A stretch of 64,000 nucleotides of DNA from Hydrogenophaga sp. (GTDB lineage: Bacteria; Pseudomonadota; Gammaproteobacteria; Burkholderiales; Burkholderiaceae_C), in the NCBI RefSeq assembly GCF_030656115.1, contig NZ_JAUSOO010000061.1, positions 81,499-145,498 of the forward strand, in the 5' to 3' direction. Positions 43,931 through 53,573 of the stretch are shown here, one piece after another (within the stretch, counting starts at the first letter, position 1; every line of letters starts with the position of its first letter). Below the pieces are notes generated by a model. It did no database searches. It had not been told where the DNA came from and saw nothing but the letters and a program-made list of their open reading frames with translations. A program made the translations under genes and the position numbers.

Positions 43931-45045
43931 AAACCATTCGCCGCCTGATTTACGGGGAAATTTTTGTCGCCGTGGGCTTTGTCCTTCTGGCGTTTCTGTC
44001 GCTGTTTTTCTTCTTTGACTTCGTGGACGAATTGCCCGCGCTGGGCCGGGTGTCGCCACTGGACGCCACCATGGTCTACGAGATTCGCCACGCGCTGCTG
44101 TACGTGGTGTTGCTCATGCCGAGTCGGGTGTACGAACTCATGCCCATTGCGGTGCTGATTGGCTCGGTGTTTGTGCTGGCGCGCCTGGCCCAAGGTTCGG
44201 AATACACCATTTTGCGCACCAGCGGCCTGGGGCCTTGGCGCGCACTGCGCACCTTGCTGGGGCTGGGTACCGTCTTTGTGGTCCTGACGTTTGCCATCGG
44301 TGACTATGTGGCCCCGCTGGCCGACAAAACCGCGCAATTGCTCAAGGCGAGCTACCAGGGCCGCATCAGCCTGGGGCAAACCGGCGCCTGGCTCAAAGAG
44401 CGGCAGGCCTACAGCAACTTTTCGGTCAATGTGGGTTCCTTGTCGCCGCAGGGCGGGCTGGGCGATGTGCGCATTTTCGAGTTCGACAACCAGGGTTTTC
44501 TGGTCTCCACCTTGCAGGCCAAAGCCGGGCAGATCGAAACCGATGAGTCCTGGACTTTGCTCCAAGTGGAGCGGCGTGAATTTGATACGGCCGGCCTGGC
44601 CTCGGCGCGCATCACCCGCACGGCCATGGAACGCTTTCGCTGGCCCAGCAGCATCAGTACCGAAATGGTCTCGGTGGCCTTGCTCAAGCCCGAGCGCATG
44701 CGCACCGCCGACCTCTTCGCCTACATTCGCCACCTGGAAGCCAACGGGCAGACGGCCCAGCGCTACGAAATCGAGTTCTGGCGCAAGGTGTTTTACCCCC
44801 TGAGCTGCCTGGTGATGGTGGTACTGGCCCTGCCCTTTGCCTACCTGCATTTCCGTTCGGGCGGCATCACCGGCTATGTGTTTGGCGGGGTGCTGATCGG
44901 CATCAGTTTTTTCCTGCTCAACAACGTTTTCGGCTACATCGGCAATCTCAACCAGTGGCAACCCTGGCTGGCTGCGGCGTCGCCGTCCCTCATTTATTCG
45001 GTTTTTTCACTGGGCGCCTTTGGCTGGCTGGTGCTTCGACGGTAG
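43927..45045 (+). CDS. lptG: LPS export permease LptG
   Basis: Partner of LptF in LPS transport, 372 residues with the same layout: helices, then the coupling loop QGSEYTILRTSGLGPWRALR, periplasmic jellyroll (SLGQTGAWLKERQAYSNFSV onward), and C-terminal helices with LALPFAYLHFRSGGITGYVF. ATG at 43927 overlaps the lptF stop (ATGA). A CbiX-like gene follows 7 bases after its stop, in the same direction. Confidence 0.94.
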   Translation: MKTIRRLIYGEIFVAVGFVLLAFLSLFFFFDFVDELPALGRVSPLDATMVYEIRHALLYVVLLMPSRVYELMPIAVLIGSVFVLARLAQGSEYTILRTSGLGPWRALRTLLGLGTVFVVLTFAIGDYVAPLADKTAQLLKASYQGRISLGQTGAWLKERQAYSNFSVNVGSLSPQGGLGDVRIFEFDNQGFLVSTLQAKAGQIETDESWTLLQVERREFDTAGLASARITRTAMERFRWPSSISTEMVSVALLKPERMRTADLFAYIRHLEANGQTAQRYEIEFWRKVFYPLSCLVMVVLALPFAYLHFRSGGITGYVFGGVLIGISFFLLNNVFGYIGNLNQWQPWLAAASPSLIYSVFSLGAFGWLVLRR

Positions 45046-45052
45046 GTTCAAC

Positions 45053-45418
45053 ATGCTTGGTGTGATTGTTTTTGCCCACGGTTCGCGCGACCCGTTGTGG
45101 CGTTTGCCGGTGGAATCGGTGGCCCGCGAGATTGAGCGCAGCGACCCCGCTGTGCCCGTGTCGTGTGCTTACCTGGAGCTGTGCGAGCCCGACATGGTCA
45201 CCGCTGCGCGCCAGTTGGTGGTGCAGGGCGTGAGCCGGGTGCGTGTGCTGCCGCTGTTTTTTGGCATGGGCAAGCACGCCCGCGAAGACCTGCCGGTGCT
45301 CATGGCCGAACTGGCCCAGGCCCACCCCGAGGTGCGGTTTGAGCAGTTGCCCGCCGCGGGCGAAGACCCCCGCCTGACCGCGCTGCTCGCCACCATCGCC
45401 CTTGAAGCGCAGCCATGA
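45053..45418 (+). CDS. CbiX-like sirohydrochlorin chelatase family protein
   Basis: A 121-residue single-domain chelatase fold. It opens MLGVIVFAHGSRDPLWRLPV, with the conserved His in FAHGSRD, and has RVRVLPLFFGMGKHAREDLP carrying the second His. Short CbiX forms act as metal (Co or Fe) chelatases on sirohydrochlorin. Its stop overlaps the start of the CysB-type regulator (ATGA). Sirohaem is used by sulfite reductase, so linkage with a CysB-type gene makes an iron-sirohaem role plausible. Confidence 0.82.
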   Translation: MLGVIVFAHGSRDPLWRLPVESVAREIERSDPAVPVSCAYLELCEPDMVTAARQLVVQGVSRVRVLPLFFGMGKHAREDLPVLMAELAQAHPEVRFEQLPAAGEDPRLTALLATIALEAQP

Positions 45419-46359
45419 ACCTGCACCAGTTCCGTTTTGTGCAGGAAGCGGTGCGCCGCAACCTGAACCTGACCGAGGCGGCCAAAGCGCTGCACACCTC
45501 GCAGCCCGGGGTGTCCAAGGCCATCATCGAACTGGAAGACGAACTCGGCATCGAGATCTTTGCCCGCCACGGCAAACGCATCAAACGCGTGACCGAACCC
45601 GGCGCCCAGGTGCTCAAAAGCATTGACATCATCTTGCGCGAGGTGAACAACCTCAAGCGCATTGGCGAGCAATATTCCGCGCAAGACACCGGCACGCTGT
45701 CCATTGCCACCACCCACACCCAGGCCCGCTATGTGTTGCCCGGGCCGGTGGCCGCGCTGCGCCATGCCTACCCCAAGGTCGGCATCAGCCTGCACCAGGG
45801 TTCACCCGACCAGGTGGCCAAAATGCTGATGGAAGAAGTGGCCGAAATCGGCGTGGCCACCGAGTCGCTGGTGAACTACCCCGAGCTGGTCACCCTGCCC
45901 TGCTACGAATGGCAACACGTGCTCGTGCTCCCGTTTGACCACCCGTTGCTGGCGCGTGAACGCATCACCCTGGAAGACCTGGCCCAGGTGCCGCTGATCA
46001 CCTACCACCCGAGCTTCACCGGCCGCACCCGCATTGACCAGGCCTTTGCCCTGCGCCATTTGCAACCGAACGTGGTGCTCGAAGCCATCGACTCGGACGT
46101 GATCAAAACCTATGTGAAGCTGGGCATGGGCGTGGGCATCGTGGCTGAAATGGCGATGCAGGGCGACAACCAGACACCCGATCTGGTGGCCCGCCCCGCC
46201 GCCCAATTGTTTGGCCACAACCTGGCCCGCGTGGCGTTCAAGCGCGGTACTTACCTGCGCCATTTCGTGTTGCGCTTTGCTGAGCTGCTGAGCGACCGCC
46301 TGAACCGCGAATCGATCCTGCGCGCCATGAGCGGCACGCCGGACGACTATGAGCTTTGA
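45415..46359 (+). CDS. cysB: CysB-type LysR regulator
   Basis: LysR-family activator of 314 residues. The N-terminal winged helix has FVQEAVRRNLNLTEAAKALH then TSQPGVSKAIIELEDELGIE. The C-terminal sensor has TLSIATTHTQARYVLPGPVA, which is the CysB/Cbl form with the Thr-Thr-His-Thr ligand residues. This would place it over sulfur assimilation genes responding to N-acetylserine or adenosine phosphosulfate. It overlaps the CbiX-like gene. Confidence 0.88.
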   Translation: MNLHQFRFVQEAVRRNLNLTEAAKALHTSQPGVSKAIIELEDELGIEIFARHGKRIKRVTEPGAQVLKSIDIILREVNNLKRIGEQYSAQDTGTLSIATTHTQARYVLPGPVAALRHAYPKVGISLHQGSPDQVAKMLMEEVAEIGVATESLVNYPELVTLPCYEWQHVLVLPFDHPLLARERITLEDLAQVPLITYHPSFTGRTRIDQAFALRHLQPNVVLEAIDSDVIKTYVKLGMGVGIVAEMAMQGDNQTPDLVARPAAQLFGHNLARVAFKRGTYLRHFVLRFAELLSDRLNRESILRAMSGTPDDYEL

Positions 46360-46400
46360 CACCCCTCCGGTCGCAACTCCCCAGATATCCGGACATTGAC

Positions 46401-47579
46401 ATGCCTTCTCCAGTTCTACACACCCCCGCCCTCACCTCGCGCCTGCCCCATGTGGGCACCACCATCTTCACCGTCATGTCGGCGCTGGCGACTGAGACAG
46501 GCGCGGTCAACCTGGGCCAGGGATTCCCGGACTTTGACTGCGACCCGGCGCTGGTGGATGCGGTCACCCGAGCCATGCAGGCTGGCCACAACCAGTACCC
46601 GCCCATGCCCGGTGTGCCTGCCTTGCGCCAGGCCATGGCCGCGAAAATGCAGGCGCTCTACGGCTGGGTCTGCGACCCGAATACGGAAATCACCGTCACA
46701 GCAGGTGCCACACAAGCCATCCTCACCACCATCCTGGCGGTGGTGCACCCCGGTGACGAAGTGATCGTGCTGGAGCCTTGCTACGACAGTTATGTGCCCA
46801 ACATCGAACTCGCTGGCGGCGTGGTGGTGCGCGTGCCGCTCACACCGGGCAGTTTCCGGCCCGACTTTGACCGCATCAGCGCGGCCATCACCCCGCGCAC
46901 CCGTGCCCTCATCATCAACAGCCCGCACAACCCCAGCGGCCAGGTGTGGAGCGAGGCCGACATGCTGCAGCTGCAAGACCTGCTGGCGCCCACCAACGTG
47001 CTGCTGATCAGCGACGAGGTGTACGAGCACATGGTGTTTGACGGCCAGCAGCACCAGAGTGCGGCGCGTTTTCCCGGGCTGGCGGCGCGCGCCTTCATCA
47101 TCAGCAGCTTTGGCAAGACCTACCATGTCACCGGCTGGAAAGTGGGCACCGTGGTGGCGCCCGCCGCACTCACCGCCGAGTTTCGCAAGGTGCACCAGTT
47201 CAACGTGTTCACGGTGAACACGCCCATGCAGCATGCGCTGGCCGCCTACATGGCCGACCCCGCGCCCTACCTGAACCTGCCGGCCTTTTACCAGCGCAAA
47301 CGCGACCTGTTTCGCGACGGCCTGGCCAGCACCCGCTTCAAGCTGCTGCCGGGCGCCGGCACCTACTTTCAGTGTGTGGACATCTCCGACCTGGCCGTGC
47401 CCGAGCGCGATCTGCCCGAGGCCGACTTTTGCCAGTGGCTCACGCGCGAGATGGGTGTGGCGGCCATTCCGCTGTCGGCGTTTTACGGCAACGGTTTTGA
47501 CCAGAAGGTGGTGCGTTTTTGTTTCGCCAAAAAAGACGACACGCTGCGCGAAGCGCTCAAGCGGCTTGCCCGTCTGTGA
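46401..47579 (+). CDS. PLP-dependent aminotransferase (YbdL-like, methionine type)
   Basis: Fold type I class I aminotransferase of 392 residues. VNLGQGFPDFDCDPALVDAV and NQYPPMPGVPALRQAMA lead; the PLP region is INSPHNPSGQVWSEADM, DEVYEHMVFDG, and the PLP lysine is in SSFGKTYHVTGWKVG. The profile matches YbdL/kynurenine aminotransferase-like proteins, which act on methionine. The ATG at 46401 follows the regulator by 41 bases. It ends 18 bases from the convergent Rieske gene. Confidence 0.9.
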   Translation: MPSPVLHTPALTSRLPHVGTTIFTVMSALATETGAVNLGQGFPDFDCDPALVDAVTRAMQAGHNQYPPMPGVPALRQAMAAKMQALYGWVCDPNTEITVTAGATQAILTTILAVVHPGDEVIVLEPCYDSYVPNIELAGGVVVRVPLTPGSFRPDFDRISAAITPRTRALIINSPHNPSGQVWSEADMLQLQDLLAPTNVLLISDEVYEHMVFDGQQHQSAARFPGLAARAFIISSFGKTYHVTGWKVGTVVAPAALTAEFRKVHQFNVFTVNTPMQHALAAYMADPAPYLNLPAFYQRKRDLFRDGLASTRFKLLPGAGTYFQCVDISDLAVPERDLPEADFCQWLTREMGVAAIPLSAFYGNGFDQKVVRFCFAKKDDTLREALKRLARL

Positions 47580-47597
47580 GCCGCTGAACGCGCGGGC

Positions 47598-48314
47598 TCA
47601 GCAGCGCACGGCGTTGCGGCAGAAGCTGTCCAGCTCCCGCACCATGCTGCGCCCAGCCACTGCCTGCCTGGCGCGGGGGCCCACCTCCAGGCTCAGCTTC
47701 ATTTCGTATTTCTTGAAAAAGTCGTCAAACAGCTCACCGCCCAGCGTGCCGGTCGCGGTGAGGGTGTCGGCCTTCGGGTCGTGCTCCAGCAGCACGGCAC
47801 ACAGCGGCTGTTCGGCTGGGCCCCCCAGCACCTGAGCGCCGCGCGCCGGGTCGTACTGGCTGTGGTCGGCACAGCAGTGAATCAGGTCGCTGCCTTTGCT
47901 GGGTGTCTTGGGATTGACCGCCGCACCTTTGCGAAAGCTGATGAAACTCAGGTCTTTGGTGGGGTACACCAGCTTGTGCGCGCAAATGGCTGAAAACGCC
48001 ACCAGACTGCGCGCAGGACCCACACCACCGGGCCACTGGTAAGCCTGCTGGTCGCGCGTGCGCAGGCTGGTGGCCAGCGCCGGTTTGCCCAGATCCAGCA
48101 AAAACACCGGCGTGGCTTCAAACGGGTAATGGAAAACATAGTTGGTCTGCGCCCGCAGGCGCGAGGCCTTGATGGGCTGACCCAGCTCATCGGTGAGCAA
48201 CACCCGGCCGTAAGAACGGGGCTTGGCGTCTGCTGCCCAGGCACTGCCAGCCAAAACAGCAGACAACGGGCCCGAGCCCAAAGCACAACGCTCAACAAAC
48301 ATACGGCGGTCCAT
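47598..48314 (-). CDS. exported Rieske-like protein, disulfide-free
   Basis: 238 residues. A possible Tat-type signal opens it: MDRRMFVERCALG then LSAVLAGSAWAADA. The cluster-binding motifs are recognisable: C111-x-H113 in AICAHKL and C148-x2-H151 in HCCADHSQYDP, then GGPAEQPL. High-potential Rieske proteins have CTHLGC and CPCHGS with a disulfide; here the first motif lacks the second Cys. It has no cytochrome b partner nearby. The long insert before the first motif (about 35-108) is unlike bc1 Rieske proteins. Partner and role are unknown. Confidence 0.65.
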   Translation of the reverse strand: MDRRMFVERCALGSGPLSAVLAGSAWAADAKPRSYGRVLLTDELGQPIKASRLRAQTNYVFHYPFEATPVFLLDLGKPALATSLRTRDQQAYQWPGGVGPARSLVAFSAICAHKLVYPTKDLSFISFRKGAAVNPKTPSKGSDLIHCCADHSQYDPARGAQVLGGPAEQPLCAVLLEHDPKADTLTATGTLGGELFDDFFKKYEMKLSLEVGPRARQAVAGRSMVRELDSFCRNAVRC

Positions 48315-48614
48315 GTGCTGCTCCTTGTCCAATGAAAGCGACGCATGCCTCAGTGAAACGCAAGCTCGGGCGATCTGTCAACAGAACCCGTGAATAGAAC
48401 ACCAACCCGATGGGGCATGCCAGACGAAGACATTCGCATCCCCATACAAAAAGGCAAATCGTGATTTACTTCAACAAAAACACACAAAACAATGGGTTTT
48501 AAAGTTTTCAAATGATAGGCTGACCCGGCTTTTTGGCAACCTGCGCAATACAAGTGCGACGAAAGCGTGCCGATAAACCCCTCATCTGTTGGCTTCTTTT
48601 AACGAGGTACATGC
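48315..48614. other. gap between Rieske-like gene and FecR gene
   Basis: About 300 bases without a supported gene, including an AT-rich patch (48470-48520, with CAAAACAATGGGTTTTAAAG) that should hold the promoters for the divergent genes. No clear -35/-10 pair could be fixed. Confidence 0.4.
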
Positions 48615-49595
48615 ATGTACACAGACCCATACACCCCATCGGTAAAGCACACGCATTCCATCAGCCAGCACAGACAAGGTTTTTACCGGACACGACTGGC
48701 CCGGTATCTTCGGGCTTTGATGCTGATCGCCTGTGTGGGTGGTCTGGGTCAGGCCACGCAAGCTGCGGCGGCCAACACGGTGGTCGAAGCTGTGCAACTG
48801 CCCGCCTGGGTAGAACGCCAGGGTCAGCGCAGCGCAGCCCAACCGGGCCAACAGCTCAGAGACAACGACAAGGCCATCACGGCCGACGGCGCGCGCATGC
48901 TGCTGCGCTTGCAAGATCGTTCGGTGATCAAGCTGGGCGAAAAAACCCAACTCCAGATTGATGCCATGGCGGTCAGGCAACCGCGCGGGGAGCCGTCCAG
49001 CATCACGTCCAGCTTGCGCCTGATCACAGGCGTGTTCCGCTACGCCACCGACTACACCAGCAAAGCACTGGGTTACAAGCGCGAGCTGAACCTCCAGATG
49101 GCCACAGCCACCTTGGGCATTCGTGGCACGGATTTCTGGAGCATGACCGACGCTGAGCACGATGCGGTGTGTGTATTTGACGGCAGCGTCGCGGTTGTAC
49201 GCGACGCCAAACCCGAGATCGTTTTGGACAAACCTGGTGCATTCTGGGTTGTTTTCACCGGTCAACCAGAGCAACCCGCTGGCCAAGCCACACCCGACCA
49301 ACTGGCCAAGTTCATCGGTCAAGCCGAGATGAAACAAGGCAGTGGCATTTTGCTGCAAGGCGGTCGCTGGCGTACGGTCGCGGGGGTGCGGACCCGCGTG
49401 TCCGAAGCGGTCGCGCTGCGCCTGCGCCTTCAGACTGCCGGATATCCGGCCGTGATGGTGTCCAACAACGGTCGGCACGAGGTTCGGATCAATCAGTTGG
49501 CCACCCGCGAAGACGCTGAAGCGGTGCTGGCACGGTTGCAGGCGAACCCCGAATGGGGGGTGACACAAGGCCGGGTGGTGTGGGCGGCCAACTGA
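48615..49595 (+). CDS. FecR-domain protein with C-terminal SPOR-like domain
   Basis: 326 residues, exported (membrane-like stretch about 34-50 ending QAAAA). A FecR domain (about 55-180) has ITADGARMLLRLQDRSVIKL, LGEKTQLQIDA and ATATLGIRGTDFW, the typical conserved core. The C-terminal part (about 255-320, with RLRLQTAGYPAVMVSNNGRH and EDAEAVLARLQANPEWG) resembles SPOR peptidoglycan-binding repeats. FecR alone usually senses periplasmic signals for an ECF sigma factor; no sigma factor is here. So this protein probably acts as a structural or signalling part in the periplasm. Start at 48615. Confidence 0.8.
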   Translation: MYTDPYTPSVKHTHSISQHRQGFYRTRLARYLRALMLIACVGGLGQATQAAAANTVVEAVQLPAWVERQGQRSAAQPGQQLRDNDKAITADGARMLLRLQDRSVIKLGEKTQLQIDAMAVRQPRGEPSSITSSLRLITGVFRYATDYTSKALGYKRELNLQMATATLGIRGTDFWSMTDAEHDAVCVFDGSVAVVRDAKPEIVLDKPGAFWVVFTGQPEQPAGQATPDQLAKFIGQAEMKQGSGILLQGGRWRTVAGVRTRVSEAVALRLRLQTAGYPAVMVSNNGRHEVRINQLATREDAEAVLARLQANPEWGVTQGRVVWAAN

Positions 49596-49767
49596 AAAAG
49601 CACTGAGAGGCCAGGTCATGTCAAACATGATCAAAACGATTTCGATGCCCGCTTCGTCCGTGTCGCGAAAGACATCATCGCCCTGACTGCCGGTGCGCGC
49701 GTCGTTGTCCTTCTTGAAATACGCCCTGGGAATGCTGGTTTGGGAAACGGTGCCTGACCCCAGTGCG
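49596..49767. other. short gap with repeat-scar motif
   Basis: No gene is supported. It contains CCTGACCCCAGT (49753-49764), identical to 6703-6714 and close to 26994-27005. On the minus strand the frame reads SIPRAYFKKDNDARTGSQGD and onward without a clear start, so a broken gene is possible but unproven. Confidence 0.4.
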
Positions 49768-50889
49768 TCAGTCTGACAACGACAGCACATGCCCCAGCCG
49801 GGCATCGGAGCGACCACCCAACACCAGCGCGTGGGCGGCGCGCACCGCGTCTGCGCCGTTGTGGGTCTGCACCACCAGCCAGGGGGCGGCCGGGTCGCTC
49901 ACCTGGGCTCTGAACGCATGCCAGGCCGACACCAGACGCTGGTTGAATTCGGCCGGTCCCCAGTCCTGCACGCGCTTCTTCACCTGCGCTGGTGCAAAAA
50001 ACAGCACCGGGCGCGGCCCAGGCAAGTCGCGCCCACTGGCCAACGCGCTCACATGCGTGCCGCCAATGGAGCAGCTGTAGGCCAGCGCGGTGAACCGGGT
50101 GTGAATGGCTTTGCGCAGCGCGCCGTTGCCGGCAAAGTCCACGTACACACCGGGCGTGTCGGCGGGCAGCTGGTCCAGCTGGTCGTAGGTCAGCACCCGG
50201 TGGTAAATGCCCAGGCTCTCGCAAAACGCCACGTTGCCCGGCGATGTGAGCCCCACCACCTCGATACCGGTGCGCCGGGCGAGCTGTGCGGCCGTGGCGA
50301 AGGCGGTTTTGCTGCTGGCCGACGAAAGCAGCATCACGCCCCGCTGGCCGGCCTGCGTGGTACCGAAAAAGGCGTTGTCGGCCAAGAAGTCGTCAATGAG
50401 CCAGGCGGTGAGAAACAGCGGGCGCAGCAGCGCCTGCACGGCTTCGCTGTCGGCGTTGTAGAAAGCATCGCTTGCGCACCGCAGGTACTGGTTGTACACC
50501 GCGTGCAGTGTGCTGCGGTGCGGCGCGCCGTCGGCAAAGCCCGTGGGCGACATGCGCACCGGCTGCAACACCGCGTGCGTGGCCATGGGCCAGTAGCCGT
50601 ACAACCGCTCCCCCACCGCCACGCCCTCCGCATGGGAATCCACCACCTCGCCAAAGCCCCACACCGGTATGCAGCCCCAGGCGGTGCCGTCGGCATCAGG
50701 CGCCACGGGGAAAAACTGCCAGTACTGCATGGCCTCGCCAAACGCGGCGTAGGTGATGTTGTTGGATGTGTAGGCGAAGTGCGCGATGCGCACCCGCACC
50801 GCCCCATCGGCCAAGGGCTCATCGGGCAGGTCCACGAAGCGGGTGGTGGCAAGCTGGTCTTTGCGAACCTGGAACTGGGTGGTGGTCAT
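49768..50889 (-). CDS. DUF2855 family protein
   Basis: 373 residues, start at 50889 (MTTTQFQVRKDQLATTRFVD). The layout is that of medium-chain dehydrogenase-like proteins: an N-terminal barrel with VRIAHFAYTSNNITYAAFG, then ERLYGYWPMATHAVLQPVRM, and a Rossmann-like core with VMLLSSASSKTAFATAAQLA. The family is conserved but functionally unassigned. The residues SSASSKTA correspond to the catalytic-like stretch of the family. It is monocistronic. Confidence 0.8.
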   Translation of the reverse strand: MTTTQFQVRKDQLATTRFVDLPDEPLADGAVRVRIAHFAYTSNNITYAAFGEAMQYWQFFPVAPDADGTAWGCIPVWGFGEVVDSHAEGVAVGERLYGYWPMATHAVLQPVRMSPTGFADGAPHRSTLHAVYNQYLRCASDAFYNADSEAVQALLRPLFLTAWLIDDFLADNAFFGTTQAGQRGVMLLSSASSKTAFATAAQLARRTGIEVVGLTSPGNVAFCESLGIYHRVLTYDQLDQLPADTPGVYVDFAGNGALRKAIHTRFTALAYSCSIGGTHVSALASGRDLPGPRPVLFFAPAQVKKRVQDWGPAEFNQRLVSAWHAFRAQVSDPAAPWLVVQTHNGADAVRAAHALVLGGRSDARLGHVLSLSD

Positions 50890-51019
50890 GGTGGTGTACC
50901 GGGTTTGGCTGGAAGTTGTCGGTCTGGACAACGAAGTTTTGTCGCAAAGGCGTTGCAGGCCTGTCACCCGAAGGTCAACTTCACCCCGGGTTCACACGGG
51001 CGCCCGATAATCTTGCCCC

Positions 51020-53314
51020 ATGTTCTTGCTTTCCTTGCGCCCGGCGGTTGCAGCCCTGGCTTTTGTTGCCGCCACGGTAGGCCTCGGCACGCCGCCTGCG
51101 GCGGCGGCCACGTTTGAGCTGCCGCCCATTGACCGCATCGTCAATTACCAGCCCAAACTGCCGCTGCAGGTGTTCACCGCCGACGGCGTGGAGATTGCGC
51201 AGTTTGGCGCCGAGCGGCGCGAATACGTGCCGCTGGCGCGCACGCCCAAGCTGCTGCAAGACGCGGTGCTGGCGGTGGAAGACGCGCGCTTTCGCGAGCA
51301 TTCGGGCGTGGACCCCAAAGGCATGGCCCGCGCCGCGCTGGCCCTGCTCACCGGTGGGCGCAAGCAAGGTGCCAGCACCATCACGCAGCAGCTGGTGCGC
51401 ACCATGCTTCTCACGCGCGAGCTGACGGTGGAGCGCAAGGCGAAAGAAATTCTGCTGGCGTTCAAGGTGGAAGAGGCCTTGTCCAAAGACCGGATTCTGG
51501 AGATTTACCTCAACGAAATTTTTCTGGGCCAGCGCGCTTACGGGTTTGCCTCTGCGGCACGCACCTATTTCGGCAAGCCCATGGACCAGCTCACGCTGGC
51601 CGAAGCCGCCCTGCTCGCTGGCTTGCCGCAAAACCCGTATTACGCCAACCCGGTGGCGAACTTCGAGCGCGCCGTGCAGCGCCAGCGCGTGGTGTTGGAG
51701 CGCATGCGCGCCACTGGCGCCATCACCGCGCAGCAACTGGCGGCGGCGCGCGCGGAAAAGTTGACCATTCGCCCACCCGGCCAGCGCAGCGTGAACGCCG
51801 AACATGTGGCCGAAATGGCACGCCGCACCGTGGTGGAGCGATTTGGCACCGGCGCCTACACCACCGGTCTGCGGGTCACCACCTCGCTGCGCGCAGCCGA
51901 CCAGCGTGCCGCCTTTGAGGCGGTGCAACGCGGGGTGCTGGCCTTTGACCGCCGGGGCACCTGGCGTGGGCCGGAAGGCTTCGAGACCCTGCCAGAAAGC
52001 AACGGCCCCGAGCTGGAAAGCGCCGCCGCGCTGGCGCTGAAAGACCACCGCGATGATGAAACGCTGCGCGTGGCGGTGGTGCTGTCGGCCTCACCGAAAG
52101 AGCTGCGCGTGCAGCTGGCCAGCGGCGAGCGGGTGAGCGTGAAAGGCGAAGGCCTGCGCTGGGCGCAGCCTGGGCTCAACGCCAAAGCCAAACCCGAGCT
52201 GAAACTGGCGCGCGGTGCGGTGGTGCGCGTGGTCAGCACCGGCAACGGCCCAAGCGGTGACACCTGGGCCATGACGCAATGGCCCGAAGCCGAAGCCGCG
52301 TTGGTGGCGCTGGACACGCAAACCGGCCGGGTGCGCGCACTGGTGGGCGGGTTTGACTTCACGCGCCAGCCGTTCAACCACGTCACCCAAAGCTGGCGCC
52401 AACCCGGCTCGGCCTTCAAGCCGCTGCTGTACTCGGCCGCCCTGGAAGCCCGCGTGATGCCCGCCACGCTGGTGGACGACCTGCCCTTCACCGCCGCCAA
52501 CGGCTGGAGCCCCGGCAACAGCAACGGCGCGCACAGCGGCCCCATCACGCTGCGCCAGGCGCTGAGCCAATCGAGCAACCTGGCCAGCGTGCGGGTGTTG
52601 CAACATGTGGGCACCCAGCGTGCCCGAGAATGGAGCACCCGCTTTGGCATGGACGCGCAGCGCCACCCCGACAACCTCACGCTGGCCCTGGGCACCGGTC
52701 TGGTCACGCCGCTGCAAATGGCCAGCGCCTACGCCACGCTGGCCAATGGCGGCTGGCATGTGGCGCCGGTGGTGATTGAAAAGATCACCGACGCACAGGG
52801 CAAGGTGCTGTTTGAAGCCCCGCCACCCGCCGCGCTGACGGAAGACAACCGCGCTCTGCCCGAACGCAACGCGTATGTGATGAGCAGCCTGCTCAACGAC
52901 GTGACCCGCGTGGGCACCGCCGCCCGGGCGCAGGCACTGTTGAAGCGGCCCGACCTTTACGGCAAAACCGGCACCACCAACGACGCCATCGACGCCTGGT
53001 TCACCGGCTACCACCCCAGCCTGGCCACGGCCGTGTGGCTGGGTTACGACAAGCCGCGCAGCCTGGGCGCCAGCGCATCGGGCGGCGGGTTGGCGCTGCC
53101 GATCTGGATCGACTTCATGGGCGACGCCCTGAAAAGCGTGCCTGTGGTGCCACCGCCCGCCCCCCCGGCCGGCCTGAGCCGGGTGAATGGCGAATGGCTT
53201 TACAGCGAATGGCTGGAAGGGGGTTGGGTCAGTAGCATTTCAGACACGGGCGGCGTGCAATACGCCGGCCCGCCCGCGGTACTTGACGCGCTGCGCGACT
53301 TGTTCAAGCCCTGA
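51020..53314 (+). CDS. class A penicillin-binding protein (PBP1A family)
   Basis: Bifunctional peptidoglycan synthase of 764 residues. A signal anchor (about 7-30) leads to a GT51 glycosyltransferase domain with LAVEDARFREHSGVDPKGMA and QGASTITQQLVR, and EIYLNEIFLGQRAYGFASAA. The transpeptidase has the active-site SxxK in PGSAFKP, SxN in SQSSNL and KTG in YGKTGTTN. A weakly conserved region of about 140 residues (320-460) separates them. It lies alone, between DUF2855 and the Wadjet system, which probably entered beside it. Confidence 0.93.
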   Translation: MFLLSLRPAVAALAFVAATVGLGTPPAAAATFELPPIDRIVNYQPKLPLQVFTADGVEIAQFGAERREYVPLARTPKLLQDAVLAVEDARFREHSGVDPKGMARAALALLTGGRKQGASTITQQLVRTMLLTRELTVERKAKEILLAFKVEEALSKDRILEIYLNEIFLGQRAYGFASAARTYFGKPMDQLTLAEAALLAGLPQNPYYANPVANFERAVQRQRVVLERMRATGAITAQQLAAARAEKLTIRPPGQRSVNAEHVAEMARRTVVERFGTGAYTTGLRVTTSLRAADQRAAFEAVQRGVLAFDRRGTWRGPEGFETLPESNGPELESAAALALKDHRDDETLRVAVVLSASPKELRVQLASGERVSVKGEGLRWAQPGLNAKAKPELKLARGAVVRVVSTGNGPSGDTWAMTQWPEAEAALVALDTQTGRVRALVGGFDFTRQPFNHVTQSWRQPGSAFKPLLYSAALEARVMPATLVDDLPFTAANGWSPGNSNGAHSGPITLRQALSQSSNLASVRVLQHVGTQRAREWSTRFGMDAQRHPDNLTLALGTGLVTPLQMASAYATLANGGWHVAPVVIEKITDAQGKVLFEAPPPAALTEDNRALPERNAYVMSSLLNDVTRVGTAARAQALLKRPDLYGKTGTTNDAIDAWFTGYHPSLATAVWLGYDKPRSLGASASGGGLALPIWIDFMGDALKSVPVVPPPAPPAGLSRVNGEWLYSEWLEGGWVSSISDTGGVQYAGPPAVLDALRDLFKP

Positions 53315-53573
53315 AAAAGCACAATCTGCCCGCGAGGGTGTTAATAAGCTGATGACCATTGCACCTGTTGGCGCCGACACTCCACACAAAAAACGGCGAT
53401 GACGCACCCTTGCGCTCGTGCTACCCTGTGAAAAGAGGAATAAACAACAGAACTAGACGGCTCATACACGTGACTCTTTTTCAGGACACCCCAAGACTTT
53501 TTCGCAAGACTTCGTCCAACTCCCGGCACCCGTCCGTCCGCCGCAACGCGCGCGTTGCGAAAGGCTCGCCCCT

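Noticed and set aside
49596..49767. A short minus-strand gene reading SIPRAYFKKDNDARTGSQGD onward.
   Set aside because: No start codon with a ribosome site, and the frame runs into the antisense of the FecR gene.
53315..53573. A clear promoter for the Wadjet operon.
   Set aside because: The gap has AT-rich patches but no -35/-10 pair with acceptable spacing could be fixed by eye.
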